Translations under genes and position numbers: made by a program
In this document: positions 9,701 to 18,136 of the stretch, one piece after another
How the letters are laid out: each line of letters starts with the position of its first letter
How positions within the stretch are numbered: position 1 is the stretch's first letter
Assembly (NCBI RefSeq): GCF_900107965.1
Contig: NZ_FNVU01000008.1
Span: 62,001-126,000 of the forward strand
Direction: 5' to 3'
DNA: 64,000 nucleotides
Source: Actinacidiphila yanglinensis
Lineage (GTDB): Bacteria > Actinomycetota > Actinomycetes > Streptomycetales > Streptomycetaceae
The notes under the pieces: generated by a model
What the model was told of the DNA's origin: nothing
What the model saw: the letters and a program-made list of their open reading frames with translations, nothing else
The model's database searches: none

Positions 9701-10281
9701 AGGTCGCCCAGGCCGTCGCCAACGTCACTACGCCGTACGCGGGTTGGTCCGCGGCCTTCGACAACACCGGCATCAGCGACGACTCCGACCCGGGGTCGGC
9801 GAACTTCGACGGCTCCGGCTACAGCTTCTCCGCCCAGCAGTTGGCCACGGCGGGCATCACGCCCGGCGGCTCGGTGACCTCCGGCGCGGCCACCTTCACC
9901 TGGCCGGACGTCGCGCCCGGGAAGCCCGACAACATCGCGACGCAGGGGCAGGTGATCGCGCTGTCCGGCAGCGGCAGCAGGCTCGACCTGCTCGGCGCGG
10001 GCGGACCGGGCAACCAGAGCGGGAACGTCACCCTCACCTACACCGACGGGAGCACCTCGACGGCGACGGTCGCGCTGGCCGACTGGTGGGCCAACTCGCC
10101 CTCCGCTGGGGACACCCTCGTGGCCACCATGGACGACTGGAACCAGCCGCCCGGCGGGAGCGGGCCGCACCAGGTCAGCCTCTACGCGACGTCCGTGCCC
10201 GTCACCGCGGGCAAGCAACTCGCGTACGTGACGCTGCCGAACCTGCCGGGGATGCACCTGTTCGCCGCCTCGCTGAACTGA
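6769..10281 (+). CDS. Secreted glycoside hydrolase family 3 beta-glucosidase with PA14 domain
   Basis: 1170 residues. ATG 6769 has AAGGGAG upstream and encodes a signal peptide (TRRRRRRISALTVAVLSAA... to SHAAPS). The GH3 TIM barrel includes KHWAVYN and the nucleophile Asp279 in FVTSDWGATHS. The second alpha/beta domain is interrupted by a PA14 module (about residues 470-600; LTGTYYNGTALSG, SDDGSRLLVDG), which in GH3 enzymes shapes the substrate pocket. The GH3 fibronectin-like domain (SDVVQLYVRDP) follows, then a NEW3-like domain around residue 900 and a C-terminal beta-sandwich (YADWW-type sheet, ending PNLPGMHLF). It probably hydrolyses terminal non-reducing beta-glucosides or xylosides outside the cell. 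It has its own promoter and terminator. Confidence 0.93.
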   Translation: MRTTSTRRRRRRISALTVAVLSAALLTQAGPSHAAPSASATSSPCPWVTSHAPVDQRIDQLLGRMTLDEKLGELHGDNSSDYAGTVPAVPRLCIPKLTLDDSPAGVGHQMTGVTQLPAPVADAATWDQGLARQYGDVVGSEQLGKGDDVDLGPTVNIVRDPRWGRAFESYGEDPYLAGQIGTADVDGIQATGEMAQLKHWAVYNQEANRNNSDDDAIIDQRVEQEIYLSQFASVIKQAKPASIMCSYSFINGQPACQDPYIMSQVLRDQLGYKGFVTSDWGATHSTVASADAQMNMEMPSGSFYGAPLKQAVADGQVSTADIDGLVRPILTAMFQYHLFTNPPTGSPSSVVTTPAHVAVARKVAEDGTVLLKNDGGLLPLSSKGTPAKGTSAGGAAKDGTSSIAVIGREAGPDALTAGGGSAAVTADSVVTPYEGIAARAGKGTTVRYAPGDSLYGALPPVPSSALAPSSGSGSGLTGTYYNGTALSGDPLTTRNTAQVDFDWNGGPPAPSVPASGWSAAYTGTLTPPSTGTYTFSVTSDDGSRLLVDGKQVIDNWRDQGGTTETGTVTLTAGQPVSIEVDYYQDGGGSLLDLGWQPPGGPGTALQQAVDEARSSDVAVVFAGDFEAEGSDLQDIDLPAEENTLIEDVAAVNPNTVVVLNTGSAVTMPWLDSVKGVFEAWYPGQEDGNAIASLLFGDVDPSGKLPVTFPKSLADVPASTAAQWPGTDGKVEYSEGLDVGYRWYDAKDIAPLFPFGYGLSYTSFRFGALKVSAPTTTSLGTVRASVDVTNTGSRAGSDVVQLYVRDPAATGEPPAQLKSFQKVSLAPGQTRRVTFDVPASDFRTWNETTRNWQIADGGYGLLVGDSSQHLPAVASVRVVRSYDSQGVTLQAPSIVPAQHMTVTGSFVNDADVPVSDVTVTPGVQAGWSVSPRSVRIRTAGPHSTTPLTFDVTAPATASPCSAQLTLDAAFDEAQVGHGKVAQAVANVTTPYAGWSAAFDNTGISDDSDPGSANFDGSGYSFSAQQLATAGITPGGSVTSGAATFTWPDVAPGKPDNIATQGQVIALSGSGSRLDLLGAGGPGNQSGNVTLTYTDGSTSTATVALADWWANSPSAGDTLVATMDDWNQPPGGSGPHQVSLYATSVPVTAGKQLAYVTLPNLPGMHLFAASLN

Positions 10282-10332
10282 TCGGGCGCCGGCCGGCACT
10301 CGCGCCGTACACAGCCGGCCCCTGCACGACAG

Positions 10333-10364
10333 CGGGCGGGACGCACCCCGGTGTGTCCCGCCCG
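10333..10364. terminator. 14-bp hairpin between convergent GH3 and serine hydrolase genes
   Basis: CGGGCGGGACGCAC pairs with GTGTGTCCCGCCCG over 14 bp with one G-T wobble and a CCCG loop. It sits in the convergent gap and can act in both directions. Confidence 0.75.
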
Positions 10365-10420
10365 TTGGCGCGGCCGCTCCACGAGGGTGCTTCCCCGGGG
10401 CCGACGGGGCGTCCCCCGCG

Positions 10421-11335
10421 CTACCCGTCGCGGCCGCGGGCGAGTTCCTCCACGGCGGCGCGGGCGGCCGCCCCGATGACGGCGTCCGCGCGCGGCAGCC
10501 GGTGGTCGACGCGCGCCGCCCGGGTGAAGACGGCCACGACGTACGTGCCGCCGCCGGGGAGCGCGACGACCCCCGCCTCGTGCCGCATCGCCCCGAAGGT
10601 GCCCGTCTTCCCCGACACGGTCACGTCGTCGTACGGGAAACCGGACGCCAGCCGGTGCCGCCACGCCTGCCGGCCCATGATCTCGCGCATGAACGCGCAG
10701 TTCGCCGCGGACGCGGCCCGGTCGGTCCAGATCGCCCGCAGCAGCCGGCCCAGATCGGCGGGGGTGCCGGACGCCTTGGACAGGGGGTCGTAGACGCGCG
10801 GGGGGATGGTGGCGTCGTTGTCGGAGATGCGGGCGATGGCGTCGCCCAGCGACCGGGTGCCCGTCTCGGTGACGAGCTGGGACCAGGCCCGCGCCGTGCC
10901 CCCCTCGATGTGCGTGCGGGACATGCCGAGATCACGGCAGACCTCCTCGACCGCCTCCGCACCGACCTCCCGCAGCACCGCGTCTCCCGCGGTGTTGTCG
11001 GAGATCGTCATCATCAGGACCACCAGGTCGCGCAGCGACACGGACACCGGGTCGCGCAGCAGCGAGATGCCGGTGGGGCCGGGCACGTGGTCGGAGGGCT
11101 CCAGGGTCACCCGGGCGCGCGGGTCGAGCGCCCCGGCGTCCACGAGCCGGCAGAACGCCGCCATCAACGGGACCTTGTAGAGCGAGCCCATCGGTGCGGG
11201 GTGCTCGGGGTCGATCGTCACCCGGGCGTCCGGCCGGTCCAGGTCCGACGCGTGCAGCCAGCCGCGGACACCGGCGTCCGCGAACATGTCGCGGATGGCC
11301 TGCTCCACCGTGCGGGCGCCGCCTGCCGCGGTCAC
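10421..11335 (-). CDS. Serine hydrolase of beta-lactamase class A fold, no signal peptide
   Basis: 304 residues from GTG 11335, whose first bases overlap the stop of the upstream LysR gene (GTGA), so the two are translationally coupled. The three active-site motifs of the penicillin-recognising fold are present: Ser51-Leu-Tyr-Lys54, Ser112-Asp-Asn114 and a KTG triad in SGKTGTFG. The omega-loop ExxLN motif that supplies the deacylating Glu166 of true class A enzymes is not visible; the region reads NDATIPPRVYDPL. No export signal precedes the domain. It could be an atypical beta-lactamase, a penicillin-sensing or binding protein, or an esterase. The family is confident, but antibiotic hydrolysis is not. 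Confidence 0.8.
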   Translation of the reverse strand: MTAAGGARTVEQAIRDMFADAGVRGWLHASDLDRPDARVTIDPEHPAPMGSLYKVPLMAAFCRLVDAGALDPRARVTLEPSDHVPGPTGISLLRDPVSVSLRDLVVLMMTISDNTAGDAVLREVGAEAVEEVCRDLGMSRTHIEGGTARAWSQLVTETGTRSLGDAIARISDNDATIPPRVYDPLSKASGTPADLGRLLRAIWTDRAASAANCAFMREIMGRQAWRHRLASGFPYDDVTVSGKTGTFGAMRHEAGVVALPGGGTYVVAVFTRAARVDHRLPRADAVIGAAARAAVEELARGRDG

Positions 11336-12192
11336 TTCGCCGCCTCCCGGGAGAGCGTCTCCGTCAGCAGCCGGGCGGTCTCCACGACCTCGGGCGACCG
11401 CGCGGCGCGCGCGCCCCACACCACCCGCAGGCGCAGGGGCAGTTCCGGACCGGCCGCTCTGCGCCGCTCGACGCCGTCGGCGCTCAGCGTGCCGTCGGCG
11501 GTGACGAGCACGGCCTGACCGGCCGCGACCAGCGCGAGCCCGGCGCGCTCGTCGGGCACCACGACGGTCTCGACCCGCCGGCCGCGACTGGCCAGCGTGT
11601 CGACGAGCAGGTCGTACGCCGCCGGCGCCTCCTCGCGGGGGCGGACCGCGACGGGCAGGTGCCGGGGCGCGGGGTGGCCCGACGGGGAGAGGATCCAGGT
11701 GGGCAGGAGCACGACGGGACCGGCCGAGAGCCCGTCCAGCACGGCCGGGTGCTGGGTGACGGCGAGGTCGAGCCGGCCGCTTCCGATCCGGGAGAGCAGG
11801 GTGGCGGTCGGGGCCGTCACGACGCTGATCCGGCTCCCGTCCCCGGCCCGTGCGGGTGCGGCGCCCAGGTCGGCCACCAGCCGGATCGGCACCTCGGGGG
11901 CGAGGCCGAGCCTGATCCGGCGGCCGCCGGCGGGCTCGCAGGCGTCGGCGGCGGCCCGCAGCTCGCCGAGGGCGGCGAGCGCGGTGCGCGCGTGGGGAAG
12001 CAGCAGCTCGCCCTCCTCGGTGAGGGCGACCCCGCGGCCCCGGTCGAACAGCCGCACGCCGAGCAGCGCCTCCAGCCGCCGCAGTCCCTGCGACAGCGGG
12101 GGCTGCGTGATGCCCACGCGCTGCGCGGCGGCACCGAAGTGCTCCTCCTCCGCGAGCGCGAGGAAGATCTCCAGATGCCTTTCGGTGAGCAA
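11332..12192 (-). CDS. LysR-family transcriptional regulator
   Basis: 286 residues from TTG 12192, which has CAGGAGG 4-10 bases upstream. Upstream codons lack coding character. The first ~60 residues are the winged helix-turn-helix of LysR proteins (LEIFLALAEEEHFGAAAQRVGITQPPLSQGLRRLE is spread across residues 6-40; VRLFDRG follows). The remainder is a periplasmic-binding-like effector domain. It is overlapped at its stop by the serine hydrolase gene and diverges from a penicillin-binding protein gene. The layout recalls AmpR/AmpC and the Streptomyces bla regulators, so a cell-wall or beta-lactam-derived effector is a reasonable inference. Confidence 0.87.
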   Translation of the reverse strand: MLTERHLEIFLALAEEEHFGAAAQRVGITQPPLSQGLRRLEALLGVRLFDRGRGVALTEEGELLLPHARTALAALGELRAAADACEPAGGRRIRLGLAPEVPIRLVADLGAAPARAGDGSRISVVTAPTATLLSRIGSGRLDLAVTQHPAVLDGLSAGPVVLLPTWILSPSGHPAPRHLPVAVRPREEAPAAYDLLVDTLASRGRRVETVVVPDERAGLALVAAGQAVLVTADGTLSADGVERRRAAGPELPLRLRVVWGARAARSPEVVETARLLTETLSREAAK

Positions 12193-12252
12193 GAGACCTC
12201 CTGAACTGCATCGATATCGTTCACGAATCGGCCGGGCATCAAGAGCATATTC

Positions 12253-12269
12253 GACATCGGCCGGATGTC
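12253..12269. promoter_or_regulatory. Dyad in LysR/PBP divergent region (12193-12494)
   Basis: GACATC and GATGTC form a perfect inverted repeat around a 5-base GGCCG centre, 60 bases upstream of the LysR start. LysR proteins often bind short interrupted dyads in the gap shared with a divergent target. The remaining ~225 bases up to the PBP start show no further clear structure. Confidence 0.4.
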
Positions 12270-12494
12270 CGACTTCACTGGCGAAGCACGCGCCACCGGG
12301 CCCACCCCCGGCCCGATGCGTCGTGTCGCACCGCGGGGGGAGCGACCGTGATTCACTCCCCCCGCACCCATGTGCGGGGATTCCCCCGCCCTGGGGTGCG
12401 CGCGGGCGGTGTCCGCGTCGACGGCTCAGGGCATTGGCAGGGCGGCTCGTCCAGGGGACTCGGGACGGCGTCGTGCCAGAGGGAGGGAATCGGC

Positions 12495-14108
12495 ATGACC
12501 ATGCACACCATGGGTTCGCACGGAAGACGGCGCAGGAGACGAGGGGGCGCCGCGGTCGCCGTGGCCGCGGTCGTGATCCTGCTGGTGGCGGGATACGGCG
12601 CGTACGCCGTGGTGCACGCCGTCGTCGGCAAGGACGGCACACCCACCCCGGGCTCCCTCGCCCGCGGGTTTCTGACCTCGTGGGCGGCGGGGGACGTCGA
12701 CAAGGCGGCGCGCGACACGGACAGCCCCGCGTTGTCGGCGAAGGCGCTGCAGGACTACCACGACGGCCTTGGGGAGAGCGGGTTGGCGTTCAGCCGGATC
12801 ACTCCGGCCACCCGGAGCGACCCGTCGCACCCGGACGACACCCTGGTGCGCTTCCACGCCGCGCTGCGGGTCGACAGCGGCAAGACCGCCTGGTCCTACG
12901 ACGGTTCGCTCGTCGTCCGGCGGACCGGCGGCGACCCGAAGGTGCACTGGCAGAACAGCGTGCTCCACCCCGACCTGCACGACGGCCAGAACCTGGCCGT
13001 CGGGTCCATCCCGACCACCCAGGTGAAGGTCACCACCGCGGACGGCACCGCGCTGGACGCCTCCGCGCATCCCGCGGTCGCGTCGGTCATCAACGCGGTC
13101 GCCAGCAGTCGTTCGAAGGCGCTCAAGGGCACGGCGGGCAGCGGCATCCTGATCCGTTCCGAGAGCGGCAGCACGGTGCAGGTGCTCAAGACCCTCTCCG
13201 GGCCGAAGCCGGTCGTCGTGCGCACCACGCTCGACTCCCGGCTCCAGGCGGCCGCCGAGCAGGCGGTCCGGGACAGCCACAATTCCGGGAAGCCCACCGC
13301 GCTGGTCGCCATCGACCCGGCCACCGGACAGATCAAGGCGATCGCCGACACCTCCGGCACCACCGCGCTGTCCGGCGCGCTCGCCCCCGGCTCCACCATG
13401 AAGCTCATCACGGCGTCGGCCCTGATCGACAGGGGCGGCCTGTCACCGTCGAGCGCGGCGGAGTGCACGCCCACGGTGCTGGTCAACGGCCAGACCTTCC
13501 ACAACGTCGACAACGAGTCGGCGACCGGCTCGACCATGACCCAGGACTTCGCCATGTCCTGCAACACCGCGTTCATCCGCATGACCGACAACCACCTCGG
13601 CATGACGGACCTCAAGAACGAGGCCGACGACACCTTCGGGCTGGACGGGGACTGGAAGATCGGGGTGGGCACCGTGGACGCCGCGATCCCGGACCCGGCG
13701 GGCAGCCGCAACGAACGCGCCGGCGACGCCATCGGCCAGGGCCGCATCATCGCCAACCCGCTGGCCATGGCGTCCGTCACGGCCACGATCGCCCAGGGCG
13801 CCTTCCACCAGCCGATCCTGCTGCCCGGCATCCCTCAGAAGGCGGCCGCCCGGCCGATCGCGTCGTCCACCGCCGCCTCGGTCCGCGCGATGATGCGCAC
13901 CACCGCGCAGAGCGGAACCGCCGCACCCCGGATGTCCGGCATCGACGGCGGCGCCAAGACCGGCACGGCGGAGGTCGGTTCGAGCACCAACGGCTGGTTC
14001 GTCGCCTATGACTCCCACATCGCGGTGGCCGCGGTCGTCCAGGGCGGCAAGGACGGGGTGGGGTCCGCGGGTTGGGCGGTGCGCGACTTGCTGAACGCGG
14101 ATCACTGA
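12495..14108 (+). CDS. Penicillin-binding protein, transpeptidase with NTF2-like N-terminal domain (MecA_N type)
   Basis: 537 residues. ATG 12495 has AGAGGGAGGGAA upstream. A basic leader (GRRRRRRGG) and one membrane segment (AVAVAAVVILLVAGYGAYAVV) anchor it outside the membrane. Residues ~50-160 look like the NTF2-like domain shared with MecA/PBP2a-type low-affinity PBPs (RGFLTSWAAGDVDKAARDT). The transpeptidase domain has Ser300-Thr-Met-Lys303, Ser355-Cys-Asn357 and Lys488-Thr-Gly490. It should cross-link peptidoglycan stem peptides. Divergence from a LysR/serine-hydrolase pair suggests induction by wall stress or beta-lactams, which is an inference. Confidence 0.9.
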   Translation: MTMHTMGSHGRRRRRRGGAAVAVAAVVILLVAGYGAYAVVHAVVGKDGTPTPGSLARGFLTSWAAGDVDKAARDTDSPALSAKALQDYHDGLGESGLAFSRITPATRSDPSHPDDTLVRFHAALRVDSGKTAWSYDGSLVVRRTGGDPKVHWQNSVLHPDLHDGQNLAVGSIPTTQVKVTTADGTALDASAHPAVASVINAVASSRSKALKGTAGSGILIRSESGSTVQVLKTLSGPKPVVVRTTLDSRLQAAAEQAVRDSHNSGKPTALVAIDPATGQIKAIADTSGTTALSGALAPGSTMKLITASALIDRGGLSPSSAAECTPTVLVNGQTFHNVDNESATGSTMTQDFAMSCNTAFIRMTDNHLGMTDLKNEADDTFGLDGDWKIGVGTVDAAIPDPAGSRNERAGDAIGQGRIIANPLAMASVTATIAQGAFHQPILLPGIPQKAAARPIASSTAASVRAMMRTTAQSGTAAPRMSGIDGGAKTGTAEVGSSTNGWFVAYDSHIAVAAVVQGGKDGVGSAGWAVRDLLNADH

Positions 14109-14438
14109 GGAGGTCGCCGTGGGGAGGGGGCCGGGCGGCGCCCGGGCGGGAACGCACACGTCCCGGAGTTCGCCCGGCCCGGTTCCACCCGGCCCCTACC
14201 GGGCAGTTCGGACCTCTCCCGGCCGGGCCACGCGGTTCCGGGGGGCGCGAACCCCTCCGGACGGAATCGGGGCGCTTGTGGCGGGAGCACCTCGTCGACG
14301 AGGACGAGGCGGTGGGCGCGGCACAGCGGCGGTCGGGCCGTGGCGACGGCGGGGCTGCGATGGCGTCGGCGCGCTGACAGGCGCACGCTGAAGGTGGGGG
14401 AAGGATGCGCCGTTCCCGCTCTCAGGAAGGTCGCGCGG
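14109..14438. other. Intergenic stretch without recognised gene
   Basis: 330 bases of GC-rich sequence between the PBP and the cupin. Several short GGGCC/GGCCC palindromes occur, but I see no promoter, convincing hairpin or credible small gene. Confidence 0.5.
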
Positions 14439-14858
14439 ATGGGCTCGCACCAGGTAGACCAGGACGTTTTCCGGTCGGTTCTGCCCCACGACATCGACTG
14501 GCAGCCGTTCGACGGATTCCCGCCCGCGGCCCGCCTCGCTGTCGTGGTGGGCGAGACGTCGAAGCCCGATCCGTACGTGGTGCGGGTCAGGCTGCCGGCG
14601 GGCGAGAAGCTCATGCCGCACCGGCACCACGAGGACAGGGTGTACACCGTCGTCTCCGGCGTTTTCTACATCGGGCTGGGAGAGGAGTTCGACGAGGACA
14701 AGCTGCAGGCGTACCCGCCCGGGGCCGTCGTGGTGCTGCCGAGCGGAACCGCACACTTCCACTGGGCGAAATCCGGCGAGTACGTCACGCAGGTCACCGC
14801 GATCGGCCCGATCTCCCTGGAGTACGTCGACCACCGGGACGATCCGCGTACGGCGTGA
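14439..14858 (+). CDS. Small cupin-domain protein
   Basis: 139 residues. ATG 14439 is preferred because GGAAGG lies about 8 bases upstream; an earlier in-frame start adds an Arg-rich non-conserved stretch. A single beta-barrel cupin motif is visible: PAGEKLMPHRHHEDRVYTV (motif 1; the His residues and Glu are the usual metal ligands) and PPGAVVVLPSGTAHFHWA (motif 2, with a metal-binding His). It could be a dioxygenase-like or sugar-binding small cupin, and the substrate is unknown. No operon partner is evident: the next gene is on the other strand. Confidence 0.8.
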   Translation: MGSHQVDQDVFRSVLPHDIDWQPFDGFPPAARLAVVVGETSKPDPYVVRVRLPAGEKLMPHRHHEDRVYTVVSGVFYIGLGEEFDEDKLQAYPPGAVVVLPSGTAHFHWAKSGEYVTQVTAIGPISLEYVDHRDDPRTA

Positions 14859-15085
14859 GGCGCGCTCCACCCGACGGCCGCGGTTCCGCTTCCCGAGCAG
14901 CGATCGAACGGAATTCCTCCTCGCGGACGCCGCTCTTCCCTGTGCGGCGCCCGGTCCACTCGACTGTCGTCGTCACGTCGCCCTTGAACCAGCACTCCCC
15001 GGGCGACCACCGCCCGCAGCCCTCCACCGCTCACACGTCGAGTCCCGTCCGTGCGGGACCAGTTGGCGGCGCCAGGCGAGCCGAG

Positions 15086-15445
15086 TCAGGCGTCCAGTGT
15101 CCGGGGCGGGGTGACGTGGCGTTCCCCCCACTCCCGCAGTGCCCTGAGGACGGGAAGCAACGCGCGACCCGCATCGGTCAGCAGGTACTCGTCCCGGGGC
15201 GGGCGCTCGCTGTAGCGGCGGCGCTCGATGACTCCGGCGTCCTCCAGCTTGCGCAGCCGCAGGGCGAGCGTCTCCCGGGGGGCGCCGGTGTTGATCTGGA
15301 TGTCCTTGAACCGGTGGACCTCGAATCCCAGCTCCCGCACGACGAGCAGGCTCCAGCGCTCCCCGACGACATCGAGCGCGTCGGCGATGGAGCAGACCCG
15401 GGGGGCTGTGCGGCTGGTCGATTCGGATTCCGGACTCACCCCCAC
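15086..15445 (-). CDS. HxlR-family (DUF24) transcriptional regulator
   Basis: 119 residues from GTG 15445; a second in-frame GTG lies two codons inside. The sequence is a winged helix with the HxlR signatures ALDVVGERWSLLVVRELGF, RFKDIQ, LALRLRKLEDAGVIERRRY and the wing Y-LTDAGRALLPVL. Such proteins sense reactive electrophiles or redox state and usually control an adjacent enzyme gene. Here the divergent neighbour is an aldo/keto reductase 207 bases away, its likely target. No cysteine stands near the N-terminus in the canonical position except Cys18 (RVCSIADAL), which could be the sensor. Confidence 0.88.
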   Translation of the reverse strand: MGVSPESESTSRTAPRVCSIADALDVVGERWSLLVVRELGFEVHRFKDIQINTGAPRETLALRLRKLEDAGVIERRRYSERPPRDEYLLTDAGRALLPVLRALREWGERHVTPPRTLDA

Positions 15446-15652
15446 AGACTACCCCTTCCCAGCGTCGATCCGGCCGGCCCTTCCCCCGGGAGCGTGGAAC
15501 ATCCGAGCCCCGGGCCGCACCACGGCGAGCGAGTTCGCTTTCCGGACCGACCTGGAGTAGCGTGCGGACCGGGGGTGAGTTCGAAAATCGTACTTACTAC
15601 CCGCATGCCTGGTCGCACTGCCTGCGCGGCCGACTCTCGTGGAGGACCTGCC

Positions 15653-16612
15653 ATGACCTGGATCGCATCGACCCTGACAGAGCGACGGGCGCAGCTCGGA
15701 CGGTTCGTGCTCGGAACCGGCATCATCGGCGGAGTCGCGACGCAGACCGGCCCGGGGCTGGGACTGTCCGACTCCGAGGGCATCGACCTGATCGACCGGG
15801 CGGTCGCCGAGGGCTTCAGGGTCATCGACACCGCCGACGTCTACACCGGCGGCAACAGCGAGCGCGTGGTCGGCGTGTGGAACAAGGCACAGCCGGACTC
15901 CGGCATGCTCATCCAGAGCAAGACCGGTTTCACGAGCAGCGGCCCCGACCTGTCTCCCGAGCGCGTGGCCCGACAACTGCAGCACAGCGTCGACACCCTG
16001 GGCCGGGTCGATCTCTACTTCGCGCACACGGTCGACCCCAACACGCCGTGGTCCGAGTCGCTCCCCGTGTTCAGCTCGGCCGTGGAGAGCGGCCGCATCC
16101 GGGCGTACGGCCTGTCCAACGTCGACCGGCCCGCGCTCGAGTCCGCCCTGGAGGCCGCGGACCGGCTCGGTCTCGTACGTCCCGAGCTGATCCAGAACTC
16201 CTACTCGCTGATCGTCCGCGGTGACGACCTGTCCGTCCTGCCGATCGCGCGGGCCGAGGGCCTGGCGTACACCGCGTACTCGCCGCTGGCGAACGGCATC
16301 CTCGCGGGCCGCTACAGCCGGGGCGAGCAACCGGAGAAGGGCAGCCGGGCCAGTACCGGGCGCCGGACCGACGAGTTCCTGGGTGATCCGGGGCTGATGA
16401 AGCGGGTGGAGGCGTTCGATCGGCTCGCGGCCGAGCAGGGTGTCACACCGGCCGGCCTGGCGCTGGCCTGGCTGGCCAACCACCCGCAGGTCGCCGCTCC
16501 GGTCATCGGCGTCAGCAAGGAGTCCCAGTGGCAGGGGATCCACGAGGCACTGGGGCTCCAGTGGACCCCCGAGCTCTCCGCGCGGCTCGACGAGCTCTTC
16601 CCGGCGGCGTGA
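15653..16612 (+). CDS. Aldo/keto reductase, likely HxlR-regulated
   Basis: 319 residues. ATG 15653 follows GGAGG with a 6-base gap. TIM-barrel reductase features include DTADVYTGGNSE (Asp and Tyr of the tetrad), QSKTGF (Lys), DLYFAHTVDPNTPW (His), YSPLANGILAGRYSRG and the phosphate-binding APVIGVSKESQWQGI. Substrate is unknown. A GTACTTACTAC stretch about 60 bases upstream resembles an HxlR half-site, which would fit control by the divergent regulator. It converges on the MFS gene with only 84 bases between, and no strong terminator is seen there. Confidence 0.88.
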   Translation: MTWIASTLTERRAQLGRFVLGTGIIGGVATQTGPGLGLSDSEGIDLIDRAVAEGFRVIDTADVYTGGNSERVVGVWNKAQPDSGMLIQSKTGFTSSGPDLSPERVARQLQHSVDTLGRVDLYFAHTVDPNTPWSESLPVFSSAVESGRIRAYGLSNVDRPALESALEAADRLGLVRPELIQNSYSLIVRGDDLSVLPIARAEGLAYTAYSPLANGILAGRYSRGEQPEKGSRASTGRRTDEFLGDPGLMKRVEAFDRLAAEQGVTPAGLALAWLANHPQVAAPVIGVSKESQWQGIHEALGLQWTPELSARLDELFPAA

Positions 16613-16696
16613 CCGCCTCGGCCCCGGCCCGCACGCAGGTCGGGTGAACACCGTTCGTGGAGTCGGCGGGACACGACCGGGACACCGGCCTGAGCG

Positions 16697-18037
16697 TCAC
16701 CGACCGGCAGGACTGTGTTCGCCTTGGCCGTCGAGGCCGGGGGCGCCGGCCCGGGGCCGACCGGCAACCCTCTCCGGGTCGGGTGTCGCGGTCGGACGGT
16801 GCGTCGCTTGAGGACGGGATCGGCGCCGCGTGAGCCGGGTTCCTTGGTCCTTCTCGTGGGCAACGGCGCCGGCGGCGAGGAGGGTTGCGGCGGCGAGGGT
16901 GGCCCAGAGGGCGGTCTCGCCGTGGGAGGCGAGGGTGGTGATGACCGCCGGGGAGACGGCGAGTCCGAAGCCCGTGGTGAGCTGGAAACGAGCGAGGGCG
17001 CGGCCCAGGACGTGGGGCGGGGCGAGGGCGGCGACCAGTGCGGTGGCGCTGCCCGCGTAGATGATCTCGCCGAGGGTGCAGAGCACGGACACTATGGCGA
17101 CGGCCGGGGCGCTCCAGCCGTGGCGCAGTGAGGTGGCCGCGAGGAAGCCCAGGTAGGACGCCGCGATCACCACGCCCGCGAACGCCAGCACGGCTCGCCG
17201 GGAGAAGCGGGACAGCAGGGCGGTGACCGGCACCTGCAGGGTGACCACCAGCACCGTGTTCGCCACGAAGATGGTGCCCGACCATGTCTGGGATGCGTGC
17301 AGCCGGGTCACCAGGACCAGAGGCAGGGCGACTTCGGGGACGTTGAGGCAGAAGACGTAGACCACGTTGGCGGCCAGCAGCGCGCGCATCCGGGGTGCGG
17401 GCTCCTCGGTCCTGTCCGTGGTCGCGGTGGCGGCCGGATGCGTGCTCAGGTGCACCGACCATGCCAAGGCGGCCGCGGCGAGGTAGGCGAGCCCGGTGAC
17501 GGCTGCCAGGGCCTGAAGTGCGGTGGTGCCGCCCGCCAGGCATGCGGTGGCGAGGAGGGCACCGACGCCCAGGCCGGCGTTGCGCAGCGCGCGGCCTCCC
17601 GCGAGAGCGGCGTCGCGTTCGCGGCCGTGGACGACCGTGGCGACGAGGGCCGCGTGGGCGGCGGGCCATGCCTGGTTGCCGATGCCGAGGAAGAGCGCCG
17701 CACTCGCGAACAGCCAGACGTGCCCCGCCGGGGCGAGCAGGAGCAGCGCCACGCCCACCACCCGCACCAGCATCGACGCCGCCACAACCGTGCTGCGTGC
17801 GCCCCGGTCCAGCCAGCGGCCCACCGCGGGCATGCACACCAGGCCCATGACGACGCCGACCGTCATGGCGACGCCGGTGACCGACGCGGACAGCCGCAGC
17901 ACCGTCACCCCGTAGAGCAGCAGGAAGGGCCGCAGCAAGCCGGTGCCGAGCGCGTCCACGGCCAGGGCGACGGCATAGCGGGGGCCTCCGGAGGCACGGA
18001 CGAGGGCGCGCGGCTGGAGCTTGGTGGTCGTTGCCAT
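16697..18037 (-). CDS. MFS-type efflux transporter
   Basis: 446 residues from ATG 18037; an alternative ATG at 18073 would add 12 residues and start 2 bases from the operator, and neither has a clear Shine-Dalgarno. Roughly 12 hydrophobic segments can be traced. The major-facilitator loop motif is seen as GRWLDRGARS between segments 2 and 3, and a helix at AFAGVVIAASYLGFLAA lies in the second half. The C-terminal ~45 residues are Arg/Pro-rich and cytoplasmic. It diverges from a DUF5937/ArsR-type regulator across a perfect palindrome, so it is probably a regulated drug or metabolite exporter. Confidence 0.87.
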   Translation of the reverse strand: MATTTKLQPRALVRASGGPRYAVALAVDALGTGLLRPFLLLYGVTVLRLSASVTGVAMTVGVVMGLVCMPAVGRWLDRGARSTVVAASMLVRVVGVALLLLAPAGHVWLFASAALFLGIGNQAWPAAHAALVATVVHGRERDAALAGGRALRNAGLGVGALLATACLAGGTTALQALAAVTGLAYLAAAALAWSVHLSTHPAATATTDRTEEPAPRMRALLAANVVYVFCLNVPEVALPLVLVTRLHASQTWSGTIFVANTVLVVTLQVPVTALLSRFSRRAVLAFAGVVIAASYLGFLAATSLRHGWSAPAVAIVSVLCTLGEIIYAGSATALVAALAPPHVLGRALARFQLTTGFGLAVSPAVITTLASHGETALWATLAAATLLAAGAVAHEKDQGTRLTRRRSRPQATHRPTATPDPERVAGRPRAGAPGLDGQGEHSPAGR

Positions 18038-18075
18038 GGCGTCAACGGTGCGTTCGGCCGCAGGGCGGGCCATGC

Positions 18076-18098
18076 CGGTTGACGGAAACCGTCAACCG
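18076..18098. promoter_or_regulatory. Perfect 10-bp palindrome, probable operator for the ArsR-type regulator
   Basis: CGGTTGACGG (18076-18085) and CCGTCAACCG (18089-18098) are separated only by AAA. The site lies between the divergent MFS and regulator starts. A further GTCAACGG half-site occurs near 18043. The symmetry suits a dimeric winged-helix repressor. Confidence 0.7.
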
Positions 18099-18136
18099 AA
18101 GCGGCCATCGGTCGGCCGACCAGCGAGAATGGGCGA

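Noticed and set aside
7939-10299. Minus-strand 786-codon frame opposite the GH3 gene
   Set aside because: Antisense shadow of the beta-glucosidase, Arg/Gly-rich, no motif.
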